From: Aldrovandia affinis | Taxonomy: Eukaryota > Chordata > Actinopteri > Notacanthiformes > Halosauridae | Assembly (NCBI GenBank): GCA_029706075.1 | Contig: JAINUG010000011.1 | Span: 1,092,501-1,156,500, forward strand | Direction: 5' to 3' | Length of the DNA stretch: 64,000 bases | Notes under the pieces: generated by a model | Told to the model about the DNA's origin: nothing | Database searches by the model: none | The model's input: only the letters and a program-made list of their open reading frames with translations | Shown: positions 36,789 to 50,200 of the stretch, one piece after another | Position numbering within the stretch: position 1 is the first letter of the stretch | Layout: each line of letters begins with the position of its first letter | Program-made: the position numbers and the translations under genes

Positions 36789-39642
36789 ACACAACTGGGG
36801 ACACACCGACACAAACCCGTGGGCTTGAGATTCAGAGGCAGCGATCAGCAAATGTCGAATATAGCCACTGAAGCCTCCAAGTAGAATATATTTAGCCACA
36901 GCTAAATGTATATTTGCCGACAGATAAATAGCATGGAAACTAGCTGTACCATCAAGGAAATGAGCACGTAAAGCCAGCAGGTCGAACAGCTACTCATCAA
37001 ATGCCGGTGCCACTACTGTTCAAATTTTGAAGCAGCTCCGGTTAGTTTAGCTGCTGTGCTGTCCCACTCAATGTGTGTATACCTGTCTGACTTCCTCCTC
37101 TGTCAAATGTTGCCAGCTGTAGAACTACAGGTATTTTCTTACATTTAACAATCCTATGTACAGCGTGCTTCTCTGGCGGTTCCTTGTGGAAAAATATTCC
37201 GGATTATTCGATTATTTTTGTGTCTATACACAAAACTATTGTAGCTATTCGTAGTACTAGTGCCTCTATTATTATTATCGTTAGTTTCTATTGAGGCCCG
37301 CACGGTACATTGGCTTGTGATGTTGGTGCAGGTTGAAGGGGGGAAGGGCGAACCTAACATGCTGGTTGGGCAACATAGCATAGGACAGACAGCAGTAACG
37401 TCCAATCACACAGCAATCCAACACATAATTTTCAGGTCCATAATGTAATTACATATTCATTAGAAAGCATACCTGATTCTAGCGAATCACTACGCAGTAT
37501 TGACGGGACCGGCGACCTCAGTGTATCAACTTTCACTTCATTATACTAATGAAAAGGTAAAACTCAGCACATGGGAGGGAAGAAAGAACGGGTCGTTGTG
37601 TGTTTGGTTGAGCGGCAGTGCTGTTCGGTTGGCAGAATGCGGAAGGCAGGCACACAAGTGCATAGTGACAGGTGAGTATTACAATTCTCACCTAGTTAGC
37701 TTTAAATACACACAACTATAAACCTAATAATATAATACGTTATGAATAATATAAAGGTGTAAATGTCTGAAACATTTCTTCTGCCAATTTTATTCTATGT
37801 TCTATGAATTTTCTTCAACTACAAATATATTCATTTTATACAAATCACCCTTGTAAAGAAATGGTTTTACCTAGCTCGGTGCCGTTCGTACAGACTATAG
37901 TATGTATTCACTGACCACAGGTAGATCTGTAAAATCATTCAGTTTCTAGAATTAAAAAATGCCATTGATACAATTGTCAAATGACTTCTCATAATGAAAA
38001 ATATTTGTTAGAGCATACTTATGTATAAACAGAGCGAGAACTGTCAATAACACTCCGCTTTAGCTATCATACATTCCCACCACTCCCTGAAATGTGGTAA
38101 TGTGGTATATCTGAATATTATCCAATCAGGTTGGTCCAGCGCAGCGCGCTTGCGGTGCATTCTGGGCTGTCAGAGGAGGAATGAATGAGCGCACGCTACG
38201 TTGTTATAGTGACTGTTGATGCTCTCTGACTGGATACGGAAGTCATTGAAAGTTCTCTGCAGACAAATGCAAAGATTGGAGATATTTTTAACGTGACTCA
38301 TTTGGCTATGTGTATTCTCTTTAGCATAGGACCTAGGCAGTAGATATTACTAATACGGTCGAGATTTTATAGGAAACTAGCTAGTAAAAAAACTAAATCA
38401 AGCTAACCTAAGCTCGCTACTTCCAGTGGCATCAGGATCATTCCCATGAACATTATTACTAAAATATGTAGCTAGAACTGGGCTGGGATAGAATGAGATG
38501 CGCGGCCAAATTCTAGCTAGCACTTGCGACCTGATTATTTATTAGCTAATAATGGCTTTTAGTTATTATTACCAATCGTTTTTCATTCACAAAAGTCACA
38601 GATGTTGCCTATTTATTTACATTACGGACTGTCTTCTGCTGATTGCTAAATTCTAAGTAGGACCCTGCATATTCAGCAACCTTGTTAAATCCACTACATG
38701 TCTCTATTGTACCTGTAGCTAGTTGAACACATAATGAGCGAATTCGCCGAAATTAAACTTGTTTAAATCAAGTTCTCTTTATGTAATGGCAGATTAATTG
38801 GATAAAGAAGAAAAACATAGTTTCCTTAATTTCAACAAATTATCTTGTAAATGGATTGGACAAGAGCAGTAATGCACAAATCCTGGGACTGCATCCAAAT
38901 TTTGGCCGCCAGGAGGTGCAGACAGAATCCCGATCATGAGTTATGCTTATGACTGGCATCATTATACAGACCAATTGCACTACTCACGGCTCATGTGTTT
39001 AGCTAAGTGTTTAGCATATACATTTGGCTAACCTTTGTTAGTGCTTCAGAAACATGACATTGTGTAGCATATATTACTACAATGTTATATTTATCTACCA
39101 TCCATGCTGTGACTTGTCATGCACAATGCACATTTTACATCTCTGTTACATGTACGGCCTTATGCATTTACTCTTACTAGGTACCAACAGGTCATGATTT
39201 CATGAGTGATCATTTTTACAAGGCATGAGGTTCTTGAATCAATGCCACTGTGTGTTATATCTTATCTATCACGTGTTTTTGTGTATGATCCTGTCTGCAC
39301 ACCAAATATTGATTGATTGATTAAAGATAATAAAGTTTTGATTGATTGATTGGCAAGATAATACATTTATTCTAATATTACCTTGAGAGCAGCAGTGTAT
39401 GCTGGATTTTGATGTATTTCAGGACTTAAGTGATTCATTTAATGCATTAATTGGATAAACAGTCCACACACCTTGTTTCCCAGGTATAATTGGCTGATTG
39501 AAAGGAAACCACAAAAACCTGCACAATGTGGCCCTCCATGACCTGAGATAAATACCTCTGACCTAGCTTATATGTTAGATATAGGATGAACATTAATGCA
39601 TCCGACAGAAATCATGGGGGCAAACTGAAACAAATTAAATAA

Positions 39643-40214
39643 AGTGGTTCTAAAACGTGATCATGGGGACCCATGGTGTATGCTGGTTTTTGTTACAGCC
39701 AATCTTTTGATCAATTACGGCTATAGAAAGCGTGTGTAAATTCTACCATCGTTTTTTCCTTAAACTTATTTTAACACAATGCAGGTTAGGCTCATTGTCA
39801 ATTGCTCTGTCATTGAATTCTTAATTTTCCACAAATTGATTAGTTTCAGTGACCAGGTGGCCAGACTTTAGAAAATTGGGCCCCACTGATTTCACCTGTC
39901 AATCTATAACTGAATAAATTAAAAAAGGAATCATCTTTCTAAAGGAATCATGTGTCCTATCGCACATTACAGAAAATGAAGGCATTAGTTGATCTGACTG
40001 ATTTAAAGTCCTGGGATGTGAATATGGGACATTTATTGTTCCTGGCATGCATAGCTATTTCTGACATAATATGACCTAAGAGAGTAAAACCTTCTTTATT
40101 ACAAATAAACAGTGTCTAATGAAGAACAATGAATAGCTAGTTACAATTCAAAGTTTGCAATTATGGTTGGAACGAAAACCAGCATAGAAAAGCCAGAGTT
40201 TGAAAACCAGTGCT
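39643..40214. mobile_element. Possible hAT-like relic with degraded inverted ends
   Basis: Left AGTGGTTCTAAAACGTG, then GTATGCTGGTTTTTGTTACA; the right end in reverse complement reads CACTGGTTTTCAAACTCTGG, then TATGCTGGTTTTCGTTCCAA. The ends are therefore inverted copies with several mismatches. A related half (TGATGGTTTTCGTTCCAGCC) is present near 9340 in hnf1a intron 6. Confidence 0.5.
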
Positions 40215-40740
40215 TTAGATGACTTGAACCAGTAACATTGTGGTTACAAAGTCAGCTGCTTACATACTACTACACCACTCTTCAGCCTGGTTTCCAGGCC
40301 CCTTTGCTTGTTGCATTATAGTTATGCTTAACAAAACAAAAAAAACAAAAACATGTGACCTCTGAATGTATATTTTTTCAATAACTATCACTATTGCCTA
40401 TGTAAACTTAAAAGTTTGTTCAATTTGTTCAAATGCCGTACGATTTATGGCTTTTAACACCAATTTTTCTCATAGTGATAATACTGTTGAACACACACAT
40501 TGTAAGGAGGGGATCAACAGTAAGCCTATTCAATGTACAAGTGTTACATCTTCTCTTTTCAAGAATTTAGAATATTTGAAATATTTAATTTAGAATGCAT
40601 TTATCGTTATTCAGTGATAAGCGATAGCCTTTAATAATATTTAGTTACAATGTCAATGAGCATTTATTATTTATTATTTATTTTCTCTTAATAATTCGTA
40701 AAAAGCCCAAATTCACCAGTTACTGCTGGACATAAAGCAG

Positions 40741-41585
40741 GGGGCTGTCTCACGAAGGAAGTTCAACATAGTCTGGGTATCTTTGCGTTAGCTGGCTACA
40801 CAAAGCCTAACAAAGGCAATTACGGCTAACCTGTCTCACGACAGTGGTTATCAACTTGCTCTGTCAACCCTGGTTTTTCCAATCAAGCTATGAGCATGTG
40901 CACACAAAAGGGGTGGCGTTTGTAACACAGCCAATCACATGCATCATGAACAGATCCAGAGCACTGTTCCATGAAGTAGGATTGGTGAGTTAGCGAGCTA
41001 ACTTTGGGTTTAAACCAGTTTTTTTGGTCTCATGACAGCCAGGGCTGTGGGTGATTGTAATGTGAGTGCAATCACTCCGGATTCATACATTTTATTCATG
41101 ATTGATAACTATATACATATGACTATTTAAACTGTATGCTTGCTCAGATTCTCCGCATCACCAATCGAATATGTATATGTGCTGGTGGCTAGAAAACATA
41201 GGGCAATACATACAGTTTGCTGCACACTGATCGCATGGCTTTGACGAGTGGCATTTGTGACATGCATCTCTAGAAGCTTGCAAAAATACAATATTCCCTC
41301 CGTGGAGAATCTATCTCTGAAATTAAAAATAATCTGATTACGCAATTCTCTAGGATTGGTGAGGCCATTTTCCAGAGAGCTGATTGGTGAGCGGGCAGGC
41401 TTTTTATAGGATTTGATCCGTTAGCCTGAACTTAACCTACTCCGGAGCAGGTTAGGTTCGTAGCATAAGTCACCATGGCGATGCAACCCAGTTAAAAGTG
41501 AGCCACGGTCGTGAGACCAAAAACTCAGGGTTAAACCCCAAATTAGTTTACTAATCCACTAATCCTGCTTTGTGAGACAGGCCCC
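40741..41585. mobile_element. Composite DNA-transposon relic with terminal GGGGC-TGTCTCAC repeats
   Basis: The left end GGGGCTGTCTCACGAAGGA pairs with the right end GGGGCCTGTCTCACAAAGCA (reverse complement). A second inverted match lies inside: 40968-41042 is similar to the reverse complement of about 41500-41585, including GGTTTAAACC and TTTTTGGTCTCA blocks. No transposase ORF is visible. It lies between mlec and cabp1. Confidence 0.6.
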
Positions 41586-44201
41586 AGGTCTGTTACTGAA
41601 ACATTTTCAAATACTGCTGAATAAAAAGTATTTGACAAATGATGGGAAACTGGTGTCAATTAAATGAACAATTGAGATCATTCAAACATGGCAATTGGAT
41701 GATTGTTAATGATTACATCAGATAGCTGCCTTTGTAAGTAGGCTGTAGCAGCATCCTGTCGCTGGAGGTCTGCATTAAAGGCTAAAAAACCTGGTGGTAG
41801 ATAAGGCAGGGCCGAAGATGGTAATGAAATTGTTGACATTTAAAATTAAACTTTATGGGTAAGGAACACCACTGCAAACAAATTTACTCTATTCCTTTGT
41901 GAAATAAATAACATTAAAATATATATAAAATTGTGCTTGATCTACAAAACATTTACATTGCAACAATGATATTGACAGTAATACTAATAGACATTGCATA
42001 TAGGCCTACAGGACATAAAGAATGCCATCCTTAAAAAAAAAAAAAAGTTTTTCATCATGTTTTCCTTGCAATTTGGTGGCAATTAATTAAATACCCCCCC
42101 TCCCGACGCCTGCAGCTACGGAACCAACCACTACCATGCAGAGAGCTCATACGATTACAGAGTTTGTATTATCCTGGCAATGGGTAATCTTTATTATTTA
42201 ATATTGCATTTTTAAATATAAAACTCAAGCCTGCAAATAAGAAGAATAAAAAATATTGTTAAATAATGAAGTGCGTGTATTTGACTCATTTATAAATTGC
42301 ATAGTCGTCGAGAATTGCTACCTTTTGGGAACTTTACTGGCAGACAATAAAGACTACGTCAATTGTACAAGCCCACCTTATTGCCAGATGGGGGAGCCCG
42401 AGTTATACCTTAAATTGGACCAAGGAAATGAAGAAACTGTTGCCATGGAAACCTGGCCATTCCTGCACTTGCGACAGATATCGCTGCTGATCAGTGCGTT
42501 TGAACCACAATGGAACAGCACGAACAGCTTCCCCCCAGGCACAGCGCCTTGTTTTAAGGAGATGTACTGGAATAATTTGCATGCAATTTGACAATACACC
42601 ATAAAGGTCCTCACAATACCCTTGGAGGTTTCACTATTTTTAGATTTTTACTTCTTGCTACCTGACCAACTCTGTGGAAGTGAATAGATATTTTTGTAAT
42701 GTTATAATTGTAGCATTTTTAGGATGACAGGAACCTAACGTTGCCTAACTTGTAAGATTGTTCCCTGCATGGTGGTTGGATTGGTTCTGGGCTACAATTC
42801 CAGATGGGACTTTGTTGTTAGTGTTTCAAATTTGGACATTTTGTTTACATACAATATTCATAAGATTCGATTTTTCCTCACCAATAAATAAAAACAATTC
42901 CTAACTTACCCAAAATGATTTCAGTTAATGAAAATATGACTTTGGAGGGAAACCTGGTGACATTTGCTCAGATGAGTGTGATGCTAATTGTTGGAACGCA
43001 TGCTTGTCAACAGGAACGGTGGACTTGCAACAAAAGGTTTATTACACTGGAGATGACAGTGGACATCATGCCATTACTCGTAACAGAATATTTATTATTT
43101 GTAAGTCCTCTGAAAGGAACAGATGTGTTTTTGTTGAAGATTGTTCCCTTTTTGGCATGCATAAAAACACAAATAATGACATAAATCAGAACGCAGACAA
43201 AATCCCACATAAGTAACTGTCATACAGTACATTTAAAACAACTAACACACAAACACAGTCAATTTATCTCATAAGTGCACCCATGTGTTTAGAAGTTATG
43301 TAATTAACATCAGGATGAGTGAAACTAACGCAGCAGAATTCTTCTTGGTTTTGGCAGCCTTATTCCAGTGCATTAGACAAGAGAATGTTCTTTACAGATA
43401 GGTACAGATCAATTAAACTCATTAAGGAAGTCTAAAAATATATTAAGGCTGGTATACTGAACACTGTACCTAAGCTCTCAATAACTAGGATAAATTAGTG
43501 ACACCATGGCATGTAGTTGGATAAACCACATTTGTATATATTTATGTCAATGCAGATCAAACTGGAGCACAATGATCTTCACATGGCTTTGTAATGCTCT
43601 TCAATAACGTTCAATAAAAAAAGACTAATTTTAAAAAAGTATTCTCCTTTCTCACAGTTTCCAGAACTGACTACACTATTTCACTTTGATTCAGACTCAA
43701 ACTCATGTAACACATCTTGAATTAAACAAAACACACACACACACACACACACACAGAGACACACATAGAAACAAACAGACAAACAAACACGTACAAACAA
43801 GCAAACATTCACATACAGACAGTATACATAAAGAAATAATATTGCCATTATATGGTAGGGCAGGGGGAGCCCCCATTCCACAAATAAGATATGTACAACG
43901 ACATTTGAGGATTGGGGAAGGTTGAAAGTGCTGAAACTGTCAGTGTGTCAGTCCGTCAGTCAGGGAGTCAGTCTTGTCAAGGTTGGAGGGAGGGAGCTAT
44001 GCTGATAATTTCTATCTTGGTTTGTAGTTGAGAGATCAAAGGTCTTGGTGTAGTTTCCAGTTCTCTGTAGGAAAGGTGGCTCAGTTCAGTGTTGAGTGGT
44101 CTCCCTGTCCTTCCTCTCTCACTCGTTCTTCCTCATTCATGCAACGGGGGCAGGGACAGCAGCTGACTGACATCCAGTGCAAGTGGTCACGTCCTTGTAT
44201 T

Positions 44202-47200
44202 TTAGCGAGACATCATTCGGACAAACTCTGAGGAGAGAGAGAGAGAGAGTGTGTGTGTTTGAGAGAGGGGAGGACATAGAAGCATTTAAAACACACACCA
44301 CTACATGCAAATAAATAAACACTGAATAATGCAATTCAACAATGAAACACGATGACAAGTTATGGATACCCATGTTATTGATACACTAACAAATGCGACA
44401 GAGCAAAGCACAATTGAAAAGCTTTTGGAAAACTAAGACTGTGCTTGGAAAGTCTCTAAGAAATACACAGTATATTTGATATACACCTTAGTAGATCAAA
44501 GCTAGAAGAGGGAGGGGAAGGAACAGGGACAGACTGAGTAACTGGTTGACAAAAATAAAAAAATTAAACAGCTGAATGACTCATCCTTCTACTCTATCAC
44601 TCACTCCCTCTGGGTGGAGATCTATGGGGTGACATAATCCCTTGGTAAACACCTAATCTGACAAACGAGCACTCTGGTAATCTCAGAATACCAGGGTGCA
44701 AGAGTAAATTTAGTTTTAGAGGTGCAATGTTAGCTAAAGGGAAAGCTAGTCCTGCAAAATTAAAAATGACATTAATAATGAACAGCAATGGACAGCAATG
44801 CATATAAACATAACATCCCGTGTCCTGTTTTACATCAAAGCTAAATGAACAAATCCAACTTTGCCTCTAGATGCTCCCCCCTCTCTTAAACTCTTTTAGA
44901 TTTAGATTTCTTTATCTCACCTTCTTTTCTCCTTTTCAACATCATCAAGTTTGTGCACATTGTGTCATACTTTCAAAATGGAAAAGAAAATGGAGTAAAT
45001 GCAGTAGCTGACTATGACCACAGGCTATTTTGCTAAAACGAGTCAGTCGATGCTGCTCACCTTCAAAGTCTACATGGCCATCTCCATTCAGGTCAATGTC
45101 CCTCAAAATGTCCTCTAAGTCCCTGTGACCGACCTGCCAGAAGAGGGACATGGTTCACTTCACAATTATAAATGGACGGACAGGCAGACAGTGTGTTGGA
45201 CAGGCATGGATGTACAGGCTGCCCCTCTGACCTCACCTGTTGTCCTAACAACTTCTTCATGGCTTCTCTGAGCTCTGCTGTGCTGATGTGTCCATCACCA
45301 TTGGTGTCAAACTAAGATCAAGGAGGAAAAGGAGTTTGGGGGATGGAAAATGAAAGAGATGAAAGAGAGGGAGGGAAGGAGGGAAAGAGAATGGGGCAAA
45401 ATGAGGAGAAAGGGGGAATTGAGGACTCTATAAACTATACAAATTATAACAATATCCACCAAGTCTATCCATTTTACATTTTTGACATTTTAAGCATTCA
45501 GCAGACGCTCTTATCCAGAGCGACTTACAAGACTTATTCTCCCCAAACACCTTCTCAATTCAAATATACGCAGAGGACATTTGCTGGCATGATCAATAAT
45601 CATCTCATTGCAGCTGTGGTACACGACAAAACTAGTAATTTATGAGAATTTCCGAGACAAATAAATTAGATGGCCCGAAGATGAATTCACAAAATGTAAA
45701 AGGAGGAGACACAACGCCAAAGCACACAGTCACACCAGCCAGAACTCATACACCAATAGCACACACATATACACTCACACTCTCTTTTCAACACACATTT
45801 GTGTCTCAAAACTGCAACCAAGGAATCACTCCTCATGGTGTACCAAAAAATGGACAGGTATTTAATCCACAACAATATAGTGAAAAAACGGTGACACTAA
45901 ATTAATGATTGCATTATTTGCACACATTTCATTGGCAGCACACATTAAACTCCACACTTTAGCTGAGGCTTTGCTACTCCTATACCCAATCATTTAGTGT
46001 AAGCAGCATGGAGAAAGGTGACCCTCCTACTTGTGTCTTTAATGTTTGAATAGGAGTGCTGTGTTACACAGGCCTATCTTCCTCATTTCTCTCTTCCTCC
46101 GTCTCTCACCTCTTTGAATGCGTCCCTCAGCTCCTTGACACCAATCATGTCTGCTGTCTCAGCAAGAAGCTTGGGTCCCATCAGCTCCACAAAGTCCTCA
46201 AAATCCACATGTCCCCCCACTGCAGAGATGGACAATGGGACAAAGAGACAAAGTGGAGAGAGACAAAGGGCTTTAGGAAGTCCACGCCAGTGGCATGGTT
46301 TGTTTGACCAGCCTCGGCCAATTTCATATTAACTTTAAAAAACGTGCAAACCAATGTGAAAATGTTTCCGTTATTGTTACTTTACATGTATTTTATTGAG
46401 TGTCATGTCTCATAGCATTCACAGAGTGGTCTTCAATGCAGTTCAAATTGTTTTCATACATTTCTCATAATGTGAACATTGGTGATATATATGGTTTATT
46501 TTTGGTAGTACATTCTTTCAAGGGCCCCGCATGAGGGATAGAGCCTGCATAAACACTCCATAACAATTTATGAACAGTTTATAACAAAACTGACATTTTG
46601 ATGAGGTATGTTATGATAATGTCATTTACGATACAAAGCAAACTATGAGAAACTGTTGGCATAAGTGTTTGTGAATGTTTATGTCATGGTTATGAAGATT
46701 ATATGCAGTACTTATGATGTTTTAAGTAGCATTATGTAGGATGTAGGAACCTTCATAGAATTTCTTTTGTTGTACTATGTGAATAGACACACGCATACAC
46801 ACACATGCGCACACTCACAGTTCATGTTGATCTGCTGGCTGAGTTCTATCAGTTCCATTTCTGTAGGCATGTACCCCATGGTCCTCATGCAGTTGCCCAG
46901 GTCTTTACAGCCGATGAATCCATCTTTGTCCTTGTCGAACTCCTTAAAAGCTTCACGCAACTCTGTAGAAACAGATCAATTTTACTGTTCATTTTATAAT
47001 ACTGTGTGATTCTTTAACTTGCACTGTCTAATAACATGGATCAAATATTGATAAAAATCATAGTAATACAGTATTAATAATGATGGCAAAGTTAATGCCA
47101 ATGTAACTAGGCTAGAACGCAACTTTAGCTGCCATTTATGAATTCTCTGGCCATTCTCTGGCCAATTCTCTGGCCATTTCATACACTTTGTTGTGCGTCG

Positions 47201-50200
47201 CTCTGGATAAGAGCGTCTGCCAAATGCCTGTAATGTAATGTAATTTCTTGCCACATAACACCCTAGTCAATGGATTGAACCTACGTGGCTCTTTGGTGCA
47301 ACATGTCATTCAAGCCAGCCAATAATGACTGAATGCCCAATAGTACATCATCAGCCAACACGGCAAACTCACCATCGATTTCCTCTGGTCTCAGTTCTCT
47401 GTCCTGGAAAGGAAAAGAATACGCATTAACCATCAGGAGTAGGCTATCGAAGTTAAGAAATATAACATTATTCATTTTAATAATACATTTTTAAAAAGTA
47501 AAATGCAAAAAAAAAAAAACTTTAAAGTGCAGTGTGTTCAACTGGTTGAATGTCCATTTTGATACGTGCATTTGGATCAAATCCTGTGTCGCTGAAGGTG
47601 TGATACCAGGTGACTGGAGCTGCTGTTTTCCACATGGTGCTTTGCGGAGACGGAGATGCTGTGAGCCACCCAGTCCTCAGCGCAAGGGGCTTTCTACTGT
47701 AAAGTGACGTCAGCGGAACTGTCAAAAACCCTGCTTTGCATGCTTCAACGATGTACCACAAAGCAGAGCTTTATCAGGCTAAACAAAGTCACGGCCAAAC
47801 CAGGACGGATGCAGCTGTTACTGCTATGAAAGGAAAGTTATATTTTGCTCATTGACGGAGGTATGACGGAGGATTCCAACAGAGTTGGCCTTGCTTACGC
47901 AGGAAGGGGAGCATTGGGGAGGGGGGATGCGCGTTCTTACCCAGCCCGCCCTGATGGCGTCCTTTAAAGGAGATGGCAGGCGAGGCGGCAGGGGGGGTGA
48001 CACTTCCCAGACCCCTCAGGGGTTAACAAAAGGCAGCTACGAGGAGAATAAACACATCACGCCCGCTGACGTCATGCCCCACCCGCTGTCCGACCGGAAC
48101 CGCTGACACGCATTACGGTAGATCGAGGAGGGCTGGAGTGGGGGACCTGCTCCCTCTGGTGGGCCCCACCCCAACAGTGTGTTTTCAGAGCATAAATCCT
48201 TCACATTTATCCCCACTCTGCAGCTTCCTTACTGCATGCCTCTGTGCCCTCTCTATGAACGGACACCTTTGATGACAGGCAGGTCAGGTTTTCTCAGCTA
48301 CACTCTTTACAACACAAAAAAGCATGGGCCATTGATCAGGCGCAGGTGCATGTTCAACCGTTTATTTCAAATGAAAGATAGATGAAGAAACTACTCAGAC
48401 AGCTCCATTAGCTTATTTTTGTTTCCTTAGCATGACGTACAACATCCTGTTACATCAGTGTTTCTCCCTGCAGTGGTGTGGTAATTGCCGTTGTTCTTTT
48501 CCCTCTCACGCTGACAAAGATAAAATATCCACCAAGTCTAGAACCTTTAGAGATGTACAAACCACAAAGTATATCTCATCTACCAAGAATCCGCAACATA
48601 CACATTTATAGGTGTATAGCACACACAGTCACACAAGCCAGAACTCATACACCAATAGCACACACATATACACTCTCTTTTCAACACACATTTGTGTCTT
48701 TTGTTGTGCCATAGGGTCTCAAAACTGCAACCAAGGAATCACTCCTCAGGGTGTACCAAAAAATGGACGGGTATTTATTCCACAATGATACGGTCACACC
48801 AAATAATGATATATTGCATTGACAGCACACATTAAACTCCACACCTTGGCTCAGGCTTCACTACTCTTATACACAATAATTTAATGTAAACAGCAGTAAA
48901 ATGGTTGTGGATATTTAGACTGGATTGTGTATGTGTGTATACAGGTGTTTGTTTGTTTATATCGCTCTCAATGTACATGCACATGCATTTATTGTGTGTG
49001 TGTGTGTGTGTGTGATTGTGTGCGCATGTATGAGTGCATGCATGAGAGTGTGTCTGTCTGTGAATGCATGCTTGTGTGAGTGTGTGTGAGAGAAAGAGAG
49101 ATAGTGTGTGTGTAAACACACGTGAGAGTGTGTGCCCAGACTTACGTACAGCCTGCCTGTTTTCAGCGAAGCCTTTGCGGAGGAAGATGCAGGCAGGCCC
49201 CAGTATGTTGTGCATGAGAGCGCAGTTCTGGGCTAGGGCCATAAGAGGCTCCTGGTAGGCCCCCAGACCCCCTCCCGGGCCCCCTCCTGGGCCCCCTTCC
49301 TCACAGGACTGCACCGCTCTGTGCCTCCGCTTCTCATCCTGGAGTATCTTTCATGGAGGGCCCAGGAGATGTGGGTAAGGGGGGGGCAGAGACAGTGTTA
49401 GAGATGGGATTCAAACTGCAGCTTGAACACAAAACTGAGCACATACAAGCACACCATGGGCAGCGAGGATGGAAAGAAATGACAGCAAGGAGAGGAGATG
49501 AGGGGGGGAAAAAGATTTGGTTCTGTGTGGCTCAGTAGGTAGAGCATGGCGTTGGCAACGCTTATGTTGTGGGTTCAATTCCCACTGGGGCCACATATAC
49601 TGAAAATGTATGCATTCACTACTGTAAGTCACATCAGTCAGTCATTCTTCCAGCCAGTTGGAGCCAGCATAAGCCGGTTGTAATGTTTGTCAGCACTTCA
49701 GGCACATCTCTGATGGCATGAAGATGCTGTAAGCCCAAGGGGTTGGATCATCATGCTAAACTCATATGTCAAGAGTGTCACCACTCAGCTGAATTCCAGC
49801 CCCCTCTCCTTACATGGCCATTCACATTGTCCAGATCCTTTTGGCGTCACGCACCAATAAACATACAATACACTCTCACTAACTCCATCTTTCCTTAGTC
49901 AGGATTCAGATTCTTAAGTAAGCTCTTCTTAACTTCCCTCCATTTGATCTCTCTCTCTCTAATTCTTTTTAAGTTGGGATTTGCCTTGCATTGTGATTTT
50001 TTTATACCTCAGAGAGACAGCTATGCATGACTTAAAAGCATCTTTCCTTAATGTTGTTATTGCCATACATTTCTGACACTAGTTGTGAAAACCATATTAT
50101 TGGTGGATTAATAACTGAACCGCTTGTTATTACCTCAATTTTTACATTTCAGACCTACCTTAGTTTGCCATTCGTGTAGTTTTTTTGATACTCTTATGTG

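Larger units (their letters stand above)
36789..44201. other. mlec-cabp1 intergenic region
   Basis: It holds the mlec promoter, two transposon relics (39.64-40.21 and 40.74-41.59 kb) and probable cabp1 3' UTR at the right. A possible non-coding exon ends at a good donor (CAG|GTGAGTATT) at 37671-37672 (+). No protein gene is recognised. Confidence 0.5.

Noticed and set aside
42256-42591. + strand open frame of 111 aa between mlec and cabp1
   Set aside because: It has no family similarity I recognise and no splice context, with an overlapping open frame on the other strand. It could be part of a non-coding transcript but nothing supports a protein.
49523-49600. tRNA-like sequence considered as a true tRNA gene
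   Set aside because: The A and B boxes are present but the cloverleaf stems do not close and a SINE body follows. The same applies to the tRNA-like heads at 24.05 and 52.63 kb.
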